Source of the DNA: Citrobacter youngae
GTDB lineage: Bacteria; Pseudomonadota; Gammaproteobacteria; Enterobacterales; Enterobacteriaceae
Assembly (NCBI RefSeq): GCF_003818115.1
Contig: NZ_RPOI01000012.1
Span: 62,001-126,000 of the forward strand
DNA: 64,000 nucleotides
Reading direction: 5' to 3'
The notes under the pieces are model-generated. The model saw nothing but the letters and a program-made list of their open reading frames with translations, was not told the origin of the DNA and ran no database searches. How positions within the stretch are numbered: position 1 is the first letter of the stretch; each line of letters opens with the position of its first letter. Shown piece by piece: positions 57,174 to 64,000 of this stretch. The position numbers were made by a program, and so were the translations under genes.

Positions 57174-58007
57174 ATGTTTGCTGTTTCTTCCCGACGCGTA
57201 CTGCCCGGCTTCACCTTAAGCCTGGGCACCAGCTTACTGTTTGTGTGCCTGATATTGCTGTTACCGCTCAGTGCGTTGGTAATGCAACTGGCGCAGATGA
57301 GCTGGGCGCAATACTGGGATGTGATTACTAACCCGCAGGTCGTGGCGGCCTATAAAGTCACGCTGCTGTCGGCGTTTGTGGCATCGATTTTTAACGGCGT
57401 TTTTGGTCTGTTAATGGCGTGGATCTTAACCCGCTATCGTTTTCCGGGCCGCACGCTGCTGGATGCGCTGATGGACCTGCCATTTGCGCTGCCTACGGCG
57501 GTAGCGGGTCTGACGCTGGCGTCGCTGTTTTCGGTTAATGGCTTCTACGGCGAGTGGCTGGCGAAGCTGGATATCAAGGTGACCTACACCTGGCTTGGTA
57601 TCGCGGTGGCGATGGCGTTTACCAGCATTCCGTTTGTGGTACGTACCGTACAGCCGGTGCTGGAAGAGTTAGGTCCGGAGTATGAAGAAGCGGCGGAAAC
57701 GCTGGGTGCTACGCGTTGGCAGAGTTTTCGTAAAGTGGTGCTGCCGGAGTTGTCTCCCGCGCTGGTGGCGGGCGTTGCGCTCTCGTTTACCCGAAGCCTC
57801 GGTGAGTTTGGCGCGGTTATTTTTATCGCCGGGAATATCGCGTGGAAAACGGAAGTCACCTCGCTGATGATTTTTGTTCGCTTGCAGGAGTTTGACTACC
57901 CGGCCGCCAGTGCGATTGCGTCAGTAATCCTTGGGGCTTCGTTGTTGCTGCTGTTTTCGATTAACACCCTGCAGAGTCGCTTTGGTCGACGCGTGGTAGG
58001 TCACTGA
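57174..58007 (+). CDS. cysU: Sulfate/thiosulfate ABC transporter permease CysU (CysT)
   Basis: CysU is one of two inner membrane permeases of the sulfate importer. The 277-residue protein has about six transmembrane helices and the ABC-coupling EAA loop (EEAAETLGATRWQSFRKVVL). It starts at the base after the cysP stop and overlaps cysW by one base, showing tight coupling. Confidence 0.96.
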   Translation: MFAVSSRRVLPGFTLSLGTSLLFVCLILLLPLSALVMQLAQMSWAQYWDVITNPQVVAAYKVTLLSAFVASIFNGVFGLLMAWILTRYRFPGRTLLDALMDLPFALPTAVAGLTLASLFSVNGFYGEWLAKLDIKVTYTWLGIAVAMAFTSIPFVVRTVQPVLEELGPEYEEAAETLGATRWQSFRKVVLPELSPALVAGVALSFTRSLGEFGAVIFIAGNIAWKTEVTSLMIFVRLQEFDYPAASAIASVILGASLLLLFSINTLQSRFGRRVVGH

Positions 58008-58882
58008 TGGCAGAGATTACCCAATTGAAACACTATGGGGCGCCCCGAATTAACTGGGGTAAATGGTTTCTGATCGGCACTGGCATGCTGGTGTCCGCAT
58101 TTATTTTGCTGGTGCCGATGATTTACATCTTCGTGCAGGCGTTCAGCAAGGGATTAATGCCGGTATTACAGAACCTGGCCGACCCGGACATGCTGCACGC
58201 TATCTGGCTGACGGTGCTGATTGCGCTGATTGCAGTACCGGTGAACCTGGTGTTTGGCGTATTGCTGGCCTGGCTGGTGACCCGTTTTAACTTCCCAGGA
58301 CGCCAGCTGTTGCTGACGTTACTGGATATTCCGTTTGCCGTCTCGCCGGTGGTCGCCGGCCTGGTTTATCTGCTGTTTTACGGCTCTAACGGTCCGCTGG
58401 GTGGATGGCTGGATGAGCATAATTTGCAAATTATGTTTGCCTGGCCGGGAATGGTGCTGGTGACGGTATTCGTGACCTGTCCGTTTGTGGTGCGCGAGTT
58501 GGTGCCGGTGATGTTAAGCCAGGGCAGTAATGAAGATGAAGCGGCTGTGTTGCTGGGCGCGTCCGGCTGGCAGATGTTCCGCCGCGTGACGCTGCCGAAT
58601 ATCCGTTGGGCGTTGCTGTATGGCGTAGTGCTGACGAATGCCCGCGCGATTGGCGAGTTTGGCGCGGTATCGGTGGTTTCCGGCTCGATTCGCGGCGAAA
58701 CCCTATCGCTACCGCTACAAATTGAATTACTGGAGCAGGACTACAACACGGTCGGCTCCTTTACCGCTGCAGCGCTGTTAACGCTGATGGCGATTATTAC
58801 CCTGTTTTTGAAGAGCATGTTGCAATGGCGTCTGGAGAACCAGGAGAAACGCGCGCAGCAGGAGGAAAATCATGAGCATTGA
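58007..58882 (+). CDS. cysW: Sulfate/thiosulfate ABC transporter permease CysW
   Basis: CysW is the second permease, 291 residues with about six transmembrane helices and the EAA loop [20 protein letters not shown]. The charged C-terminal tail ([19 protein letters not shown]) is encoded over the cysA ribosome-binding site, GGAGG. The end overlaps cysA by 11 bp. Confidence 0.96.
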   Translation: MAEITQLKHYGAPRINWGKWFLIGTGMLVSAFILLVPMIYIFVQAFSKGLMPVLQNLADPDMLHAIWLTVLIALIAVPVNLVFGVLLAWLVTRFNFPGRQLLLTLLDIPFAVSPVVAGLVYLLFYGSNGPLGGWLDEHNLQIMFAWPGMVLVTVFVTCPFVVRELVPVMLSQGSNEDEAAVLLGASGWQMFRRVTLPNIRWALLYGVVLTNARAIGEFGAVSVVSGSIRGETLSLPLQIELLEQDYNTVGSFTAAALLTLMAIITLFLKSMLQWRLENQEKRAQQEENHEH

Positions 58883-59969
58883 GATTGCCAATATTAAGAA
58901 GTCTTTTGGTCGCACCCAGGTGCTGAACGATATCTCGCTGGATATTCCTTCAGGTCAGATGGTCGCGCTGCTGGGGCCATCTGGCTCGGGCAAAACCACG
59001 CTGCTGCGAATTATTGCCGGGCTGGAACATCAGTCCAGCGGGCATATCCGTTTTCATGGCACCGACGTCAGCCGTTTGCATGCTCGCGACCGTAAAGTGG
59101 GATTCGTATTCCAGCACTATGCGCTGTTTCGCCATATGACCGTTTTCGACAATATCGCCTTTGGCCTGACGGTTTTGCCACGGCGGGAGCGTCCGAATGC
59201 GGCGGCCATCAAAGCGAAAGTCACCAAATTGCTGGAGATGGTGCAGCTTGCCCATCTGGCGGATCGCTTTCCGGCGCAACTTTCCGGTGGACAAAAACAG
59301 CGTGTGGCGTTGGCACGAGCGTTAGCGGTGGAACCGCAGATCCTGCTGCTCGATGAGCCGTTTGGTGCACTTGATGCTCAGGTGCGTAAAGAGCTGCGTC
59401 GCTGGCTGCGTCAGTTACACGAAGAACTGAAATTCACCAGCGTGTTTGTGACCCACGATCAGGAAGAGGCGACAGAAGTGGCCGATCGCGTGGTGGTAAT
59501 GAGCCAGGGACATATTGAACAAGCCGATGCGCCGGACCAGGTCTGGCGTGAACCGGCTACCCGCTTTGTGCTGGAGTTTATGGGTGAGGTTAACCGTCTG
59601 CAGGGGACGATTCGCGGTGGACAATTCCACGTCGGCGCACACCGTTGGCCATTGGGCTATACGCCAGCGTATCAAGGGCCGGTCGACCTGTTCCTGCGTC
59701 CGTGGGAAGTGGATGTGAGCCGTCGTACCAGCCTGGATTCCCCGTTGCCGGTACAGGTACTGGAAGCCAGCCCGAAAGGTCACTACACCCAATTAGTTGT
59801 GCAACCGCTGGGGTGGTATAACGAACCGCTGACGGTCATCATGCAGGGCGATGATTCCCCAAGCCGCGGCGAACGGCTGTTTGTCGGGCTGCAAAATGCG
59901 CGTCTGTATAATGGCGACCAGCGTATTGAAACGCGTGAAGAGGAACTTGCTCTGGCGGAATCTGCCTGA
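58872..59969 (+). CDS. cysA: Sulfate/thiosulfate ABC transporter ATPase CysA
   Basis: CysA powers sulfate import. The 365-residue protein has Walker [11 protein letters not shown]-loop VFQHYALF, signature LSGGQKQR, Walker [13 protein letters not shown] and switch histidine FVTHDQEEA, followed by a C-terminal regulatory domain with a TOBE-like region. AGGAGGAAAATC precedes the ATG. A terminator follows, before cysM. Confidence 0.97.
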   Translation: MSIEIANIKKSFGRTQVLNDISLDIPSGQMVALLGPSGSGKTTLLRIIAGLEHQSSGHIRFHGTDVSRLHARDRKVGFVFQHYALFRHMTVFDNIAFGLTVLPRRERPNAAAIKAKVTKLLEMVQLAHLADRFPAQLSGGQKQRVALARALAVEPQILLLDEPFGALDAQVRKELRRWLRQLHEELKFTSVFVTHDQEEATEVADRVVVMSQGHIEQADAPDQVWREPATRFVLEFMGEVNRLQGTIRGGQFHVGAHRWPLGYTPAYQGPVDLFLRPWEVDVSRRTSLDSPLPVQVLEASPKGHYTQLVVQPLGWYNEPLTVIMQGDDSPSRGERLFVGLQNARLYNGDQRIETREEELALAESA

Positions 59970-59991
59970 TAGGTTAAAAAGTATGTTTATC

Positions 59992-60023
59992 GCCCGGTAA
60001 GCGCTGCGCCCCCGGGCTTTTTT
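59992..60023 (+). terminator. Intercistronic terminator between cysA and cysM
   Basis: GCCCGG (59992-59997) pairs with CCGGGC (60012-60017) and is followed by six Ts. It may reduce cysM transcription relative to the transporter. Confidence 0.75.
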
Positions 60024-60036
60024 ACGAGCTCAAAAC

Positions 60037-60948
60037 GTGAACACATTAGAACAAACAATTGGCAATACGCCTCTGGTGAAACTACAACGTCTGGCGCCGG
60101 ATAACGGCAGTGAAATTTGGGTTAAGCTGGAAGGCAATAATCCCGCGGGTTCGGTGAAAGATCGGGCTGCGCTGTCGATGATTGTCGAAGCGGAAAAACG
60201 TGGAGAAATTAAGCCTGGTGATGTGTTGATCGAGGCAACCAGCGGTAATACCGGAATTGCGCTGGCGATGATTGCCGCGCTGAAAGGCTATCGCATGAAG
60301 CTGCTGATGCCAGATAACATGAGTCAGGAACGCCGTGCGGCGATGCGGGCTTACGGGGCTGAACTGATACTGGTGACCAAAGAGCAGGGAATGGAAGGGG
60401 CGCGCGATTTAGCGCTGGAAATGGCACAACGTGGCGAAGGTAAGTTGCTCGATCAGTTTAACAATCCTGATAACCCGTACGCGCATTACACCACCACCGG
60501 ACCGGAAATCTGGCAGCAGACGTCAGGTCGTATTACTCACTTTGTCTCCAGTATGGGGACCACCGGTACCATAACCGGCGTGTCGCGTTTTCTGCGCGAG
60601 CAGGAAAAACCGGTCACTATCGTGGGCCTGCAGCCGGAAGAGGGCAGCAGTATTCCGGGGATTCGTCGTTGGCCTGCGGAGTATATGCCGGGCATTTTTA
60701 ACGCCTCGCTGGTGGATGAGGTGCTGGATATTCATCAGAATGATGCGGAAAACACCATGCGCGCGCTGGCGGTGAAAGAGGGTGTGTTTTGCGGTGTCAG
60801 TTCCGGCGGCGCGGTAGCCGGAGCGATTCGCGTGGCCGAACAAAATCCGGGAGCGGTGGTGGTGGCGATCATCTGCGATCGCGGCGATCGCTACCTTTCG
60901 ACCGGCGTGTTTGGCGAAGAACACTTTAACCAGGGATTAGGGATTTAG
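60037..60948 (+). CDS. cysM: Cysteine synthase B (O-acetylserine sulfhydrylase B)
   Basis: CysM makes cysteine from O-acetylserine and sulfide, or S-sulfocysteine with thiosulfate. The 303-residue PLP enzyme starts at GTG, as in E. coli. The PLP lysine is K41 in GSVKDRAALS; ATSGNTGIALA is the substrate loop and SSMGTTGTITGV the phosphate-binding loop. Only a weak ribosome-binding site (GAGCTC) precedes the start. Confidence 0.96.
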   Translation: MNTLEQTIGNTPLVKLQRLAPDNGSEIWVKLEGNNPAGSVKDRAALSMIVEAEKRGEIKPGDVLIEATSGNTGIALAMIAALKGYRMKLLMPDNMSQERRAAMRAYGAELILVTKEQGMEGARDLALEMAQRGEGKLLDQFNNPDNPYAHYTTTGPEIWQQTSGRITHFVSSMGTTGTITGVSRFLREQEKPVTIVGLQPEEGSSIPGIRRWPAEYMPGIFNASLVDEVLDIHQNDAENTMRALAVKEGVFCGVSSGGAVAGAIRVAEQNPGAVVVAIICDRGDRYLSTGVFGEEHFNQGLGI

Positions 60949-60951
60949 TTT

Positions 60952-61033
60952 GTAGGCCTGATAAGCATAGCGCCATCAGGCAAACGTACGGCACGATCGC
61001 CGGATGACGACGTAAAGCGTCTTATCCGGCCTG
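60952..61033. repeat. BIME between cysM and yfeJ
   Basis: One unit is GTAGGCCTGATAAGC with GCGCCATCAGGCA; the second is GCCGGATGACGACG with CGTCTTATCCGGCCTG. It lies between convergent genes. Confidence 0.88.
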
Positions 61034-61039
61034 CCATAA

Positions 61040-61756
61040 TCAATCGTTACGTTTTTCCACAAGCTTATCCAGGAACTGCCACAGCTTCTCATTCATCTGC
61101 TGATAATCCCATGCGCGCATCTCTTCGACAGAACGGATGAAACGCTTCCCTTTGGCTTCGGCTAACTCCTGCTCAGAGTGCTGAATTAATCCTTCGACCG
61201 CTTCGGCGGTAAACTCCATATGGCACTGAAAGCCATAGACAAAATTACCGTATTGTACGATTTGTCGTGGGCAGCCAACGCTTGTGGCAAGAATTGTCGC
61301 CTGGTCGGTTAATCCTGGCATATCGTTGTGCCAGTGACCGACCATCAGCGGCGATCCAAAGTGGGCGATCAGCGGGTGCGCTTTACCTGCTTCAGTCAGT
61401 GTAATGGGAAAATGACCAATCTCTTTTTCCGGGCTTTGACATACTTTCGCGCCCAGTGCTTCGCCAATGAGCTGTGAACCTAAGCAGATCCCCACCACAA
61501 TTTTGCGTGCCGCAATCGCCTGGTTGATCAGGTGCTGTTCGGCCTGAGAGTCAAAATACGGGCACTCCGCCAGCGTGGTGCGTGGAGACTGCGGACCGCC
61601 AAAGACGACCAGCATATCGAAGCCATCGGCATTGGCGGGAACCGATTCTCCGGCGTAAACCCGTGACCAGCTGATGGTATAGCCACGTGATTCGGCCCAC
61701 GGCAGATACGCGCCAGCAGATTCAAAAGACTCATGAATAACAAAATGAACTCGCAC
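61040..61756 (-). CDS. yfeJ: Class I glutamine amidotransferase-like protein YfeJ
   Basis: The 238-residue protein has a class I GATase domain with the complete triad: C91 in VGICLGSQL, H179 in GFQCHMEF and E181. No partner synthetase domain is fused. Homologues hydrolyse gamma-glutamyl bonds or act on unknown amines. It lies 13 bp after ptsJ on the same strand, so the two form a unit next to pdxK, as in Salmonella. Its connection to vitamin B6 is inferred only from position. Confidence 0.88.
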   Translation of the reverse strand: MRVHFVIHESFESAGAYLPWAESRGYTISWSRVYAGESVPANADGFDMLVVFGGPQSPRTTLAECPYFDSQAEQHLINQAIAARKIVVGICLGSQLIGEALGAKVCQSPEKEIGHFPITLTEAGKAHPLIAHFGSPLMVGHWHNDMPGLTDQATILATSVGCPRQIVQYGNFVYGFQCHMEFTAEAVEGLIQHSEQELAEAKGKRFIRSVEEMRAWDYQQMNEKLWQFLDKLVEKRND

Positions 61757-61769
61757 TTTTTCTCTCCTG

Positions 61770-63062
61770 TTAGCGTTTTTGCGCCTGATGAATATCAGCC
61801 GCCAGCTTATGAATATCGTTGTCGTTTAAGGTCGACAGCGTAATGCGCAGACCGTGCGATGGTGTATTCACACCAAATACCTCGCCTTCGCGTACCAGCC
61901 AACCGGATTTTGCCAGGGCAAAAGCAAGTGATTGACTGTGGTGCGCCAGAGGCAGCCACAGATTCAGACCATCAGCGACGGGCAGATCAATGCCATATCC
62001 TCTGAGAGCGGTGGTCAGTTTTTGCTGCTGTGTTGCGTAAAACTGCTGAGTCTGCACCAGCTTATGTCGATACTCTTCGTCGCTCAGGCAGGCGCAGGCT
62101 AAATCCTGAAGCAGATGGCTGACCCACTGGCTACCGGAGTTGAGTCGTAACCGCAGTTTCGCTGAAGTGACCGGATCGCTGGCCACAATGGCCAGGCGTA
62201 AGTCCGGACCTAATGTTTTCGACATTGAGCGGACAACCGCCCAGTGCGTGGTTTCCTTCGCAATCACCGGATACCAGTGGCAAGCAGATAGCAGCGCAAA
62301 GTGGTCGTCGACGATCACCAGCGTCTGCGGATAGCGGGCCAGAATTTCCTGCAATTGCGCCGCGCGTGAGGCGCTCAGGCTGCATCCCGTTGGGTTGTGA
62401 GCCCGCGGCGTCAGGATCACCGCCCGCGCACCTCTTTGTAACGCAGCCTCCAGCATGTCGGGTTGCATGCCTTCGTTGTCTACGGTGACCGGGCTCGCTG
62501 AGAATCCCGCATAACGCAACATATTGATGCTACTTAAAAAGCAGGGATCTTCTACCGCGACGCTATCGCCCGGCAATAAATGGGCGCACAGTAGCCGTTC
62601 AATGGCATCAATAGCACCGCTGGTGATATCAATTTCCCCCACGCCAGGGAGTGCATCCTGCATCCAGCGTGTGGCCCAGGTTTTAAGCTCAGGCGATACG
62701 ACGGCATCGCCATACAGACGTGGATTCTTATTTATTTGCGCGAAATAACGGCTGAGATCGGGGAGACAAGTCGGCGCAGGGTTACCGCCGGAAAGGTCGG
62801 TAAGCGGGGTATCCGGGTTTCCACCTTCCAGCGCAACGGGGGCAGAAATTTCTTTGATCACCGTGCCATTGCGTCCGAGGCTCTGAGCCAGTCCGGAGGT
62901 GACAAGGCGTTTATAAGCCACCGCGACAGTATTACGGTTAACGTTCAATGCTGTTGCCAGTTCACGCACCGGTGGCAACGTTTCTCCTGCTGCCAACGTG
63001 CCTGTAGCGACATGTTGACGAATACTGTCAAAAATTTCGTTAGCGGTTTTTCCGTCGATCAT
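61770..63062 (-). CDS. ptsJ: MocR-family PLP-dependent regulator PtsJ
   Basis: PtsJ joins an N-terminal GntR winged helix (residues about 1-70; ELATALNVNRNTVAVAYKRL) to a fold-type I aminotransferase domain. The PLP-binding lysine is K282 in RSMSKTLGPDLRL, with HNPTGCSLS and VIVDDHFALLS in the cofactor pocket. Salmonella PtsJ has been shown to bind PLP and repress pdxK. It is 430 residues and divergent from pdxK over 82 bp. A minus-strand AGGTCAATAATG region gives only a weak ribosome-binding site. Confidence 0.93.
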   Translation of the reverse strand: MIDGKTANEIFDSIRQHVATGTLAAGETLPPVRELATALNVNRNTVAVAYKRLVTSGLAQSLGRNGTVIKEISAPVALEGGNPDTPLTDLSGGNPAPTCLPDLSRYFAQINKNPRLYGDAVVSPELKTWATRWMQDALPGVGEIDITSGAIDAIERLLCAHLLPGDSVAVEDPCFLSSINMLRYAGFSASPVTVDNEGMQPDMLEAALQRGARAVILTPRAHNPTGCSLSASRAAQLQEILARYPQTLVIVDDHFALLSACHWYPVIAKETTHWAVVRSMSKTLGPDLRLAIVASDPVTSAKLRLRLNSGSQWVSHLLQDLACACLSDEEYRHKLVQTQQFYATQQQKLTTALRGYGIDLPVADGLNLWLPLAHHSQSLAFALAKSGWLVREGEVFGVNTPSHGLRITLSTLNDNDIHKLAADIHQAQKR

Positions 63063-63070
63063 TATTGACC

Positions 63071-63098
63071 TATGACAAAATGAATTTTAGCATATGAC
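63071..63098. promoter_or_regulatory. Direct repeat in the ptsJ-pdxK intergenic region (candidate PtsJ site)
   Basis: TATGAC occurs at 63071-63076 and again at 63093-63098, 22 bp apart, about two helical turns. MocR regulators often bind direct repeats on one DNA face. The pair lies between the two divergent starts. Confidence 0.5.
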
Positions 63099-63144
63099 GA
63101 TAATAGTGAGGCGTTAGCCCGCTGTCCAGCGAGAGGAGAGATTT

Positions 63145-64000
63145 ATGGAGCAGGGGAGTGATATTCAGTCAGTGCTCTTCGACGACAAGCATCGGGCGTT
63201 ACAAACCGATATTGTCGCCGTCCAGTCACAGGTGGTGTATGGCAGCGTAGGCAACAGTATCGCCGTCCCAGCTATCAAAGCGCAGGGATTACGCGTCACC
63301 GCGATCCCAACGGTGCTGTTCAGTAATACACCGCATTATGAGACCTTTTATGGTGGTGTTATCCCGGCCGACTGGTTTAGCGGCTATCTTCGCGCCTTAA
63401 ATGAGCGCGATGCGTTACGTGAGCTAAAAGCGGTGACCACGGGGTATATGGGCAGTGCGGAACAAATCGCTCTGTTGGCACAGTGGCTGGAGACCGTTCG
63501 GGCTACCCACCCGGATCTGTGTATTCTGGTCGATCCGGTGATTGGCGATACGGACAGCGGCATGTACGTAAAGGCTGAAATACCGCAGGCGTATCGCAAA
63601 CATCTGTTACCGCTGGCACAGGGACTGACGCCAAACGTGTTTGAGCTGCAGATATTGAGCGGTAAACCGTGTCGCACGCTGGATGAAGCGATATCGGCAG
63701 CCAAATCGCTGCTCACTGATACGCTGAAATGGGTGGTGATCACCAGCGCACCGGGAGAAACCGAGGAGGTCATTCAGGTTGCCGTTGTGACAGCTGAAAC
63801 GGTTGAGGTGCTAGCCCATCCGCGGGTGAAAACGGACCTGAAGGGCACCGGCGATCTGTTCTGCGCCGAACTGGTGAGCGGTATCGTGCTGGGGAAACCA
63901 CTCACTGCTGCCACGCATGACGCTGCACAGCGCGTACTGGACGTGATGACGTGGACGCACCAGTGCGGTTGTGATGAATTAATTCTGCCACCGGCAGGGG
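63145..64000 (+). CDS. pdxK: Pyridoxine/pyridoxal/pyridoxamine kinase, 3' end cut by the window
   Basis: PdxK phosphorylates B6 vitamers with ATP in the salvage pathway. About 285 codons are visible; E. coli PdxK has 283 residues and ends a few residues after DELILPP, so only the last residues are missing. [15 protein letters not shown] is the N-terminal family motif, [13 protein letters not shown] the metal/ATP site, and [15 protein letters not shown] the anion hole with the catalytic aspartate in GTGD. AGAGGAGAG precedes the ATG. In E. coli and Salmonella crr follows. Confidence 0.95.
   Translation, partial: MEQGSDIQSVLFDDKHRALQTDIVAVQSQVVYGSVGNSIAVPAIKAQGLRVTAIPTVLFSNTPHYETFYGGVIPADWFSGYLRALNERDALRELKAVTTGYMGSAEQIALLAQWLETVRATHPDLCILVDPVIGDTDSGMYVKAEIPQAYRKHLLPLAQGLTPNVFELQILSGKPCRTLDEAISAAKSLLTDTLKWVVITSAPGETEEVIQVAVVTAETVEVLAHPRVKTDLKGTGDLFCAELVSGIVLGKPLTAATHDAAQRVLDVMTWTHQCGCDELILPPAG

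Overview
The window is a stretch of chromosomal core genome from a member of the Enterobacteriaceae close to Escherichia, Salmonella and Citrobacter. Nearly every protein can be matched by recall to an E. coli K-12 or Salmonella protein at nearly full length and in the same order. ERIC and REP/BIME repeats sit between genes as they do in that family. A Citrobacter-like genome fits best: a Salmonella-type yfeJ-ptsJ-pdxK block, a complete eut operon, and no hyf hydrogenase genes. The genus is an inference; no rRNA or species marker is present.

Layout. Positions 1-6700 hold nucleotide metabolism (purMN on the minus strand, upp-uraA on the plus strand), split by an accessory 6-phospho-beta-glucosidase gene, then the replication regulator hda. 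Positions 6700-20000 hold envelope and housekeeping genes (yfgD, bepA, perM, bcp, gcvR, dapA, bamC, purC, ypfJ, tmcA, ypfH). A small accessory block (truncated yjiG plus iadA) lies where E. coli K-12 has the hyf operon. Positions 19384-26617, mostly minus strand, hold ypfN, dapE, yffB, acrD and narQ, with the 19-codon gene ypfM between yffB and acrD. Positions 26882-35397 hold aegA, nudK, ypfG, tktB and maeB. Positions 35557-50428 are one uninterrupted 17-gene ethanolamine utilisation operon, eutSPQTDMNEJGHABCLKR. Positions 50527-55997 hold hemF-amiA, ypeA-yfeZ-yfeY, yfeX and ucpA. Positions 56157-60948 are the sulfate/thiosulfate uptake operon cysPUWAM. The end holds yfeJ, ptsJ and the 5' part of pdxK, cut by the window edge.

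How the genes work together. The eut genes form a complete microcompartment pathway. EutH is linked to ethanolamine entry, EutBC cleave ethanolamine to acetaldehyde and ammonia, EutA and EutT keep the B12 cofactor active, EutE, EutD and EutG process acetaldehyde to acetyl-CoA, acetyl phosphate and ethanol, EutS, M, N, L and K build the shell, and EutR activates transcription. CysPUWA import sulfate or thiosulfate, and CysM uses thiosulfate to make S-sulfocysteine. Three PurR-like boxes mark the purine genes and, less expectedly, upp.

I found no prophage, insertion sequence, CRISPR array, rRNA or tRNA gene, and no clearly undescribed multi-gene system. The most interesting items are local: AscG-type operators and an ERIC in front of the inserted beta-glucosidase gene; a yjiG remnant fused to a new N-terminus next to iadA; a transketolase whose last residue and stop codon come from a REP element; an EutT with an altered metal motif; a direct repeat in the ptsJ-pdxK intergenic region; a terminator-shaped hairpin in the yfeX leader; and several non-ATG starts. 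All family assignments rest on recall of protein sequences, with no database search.
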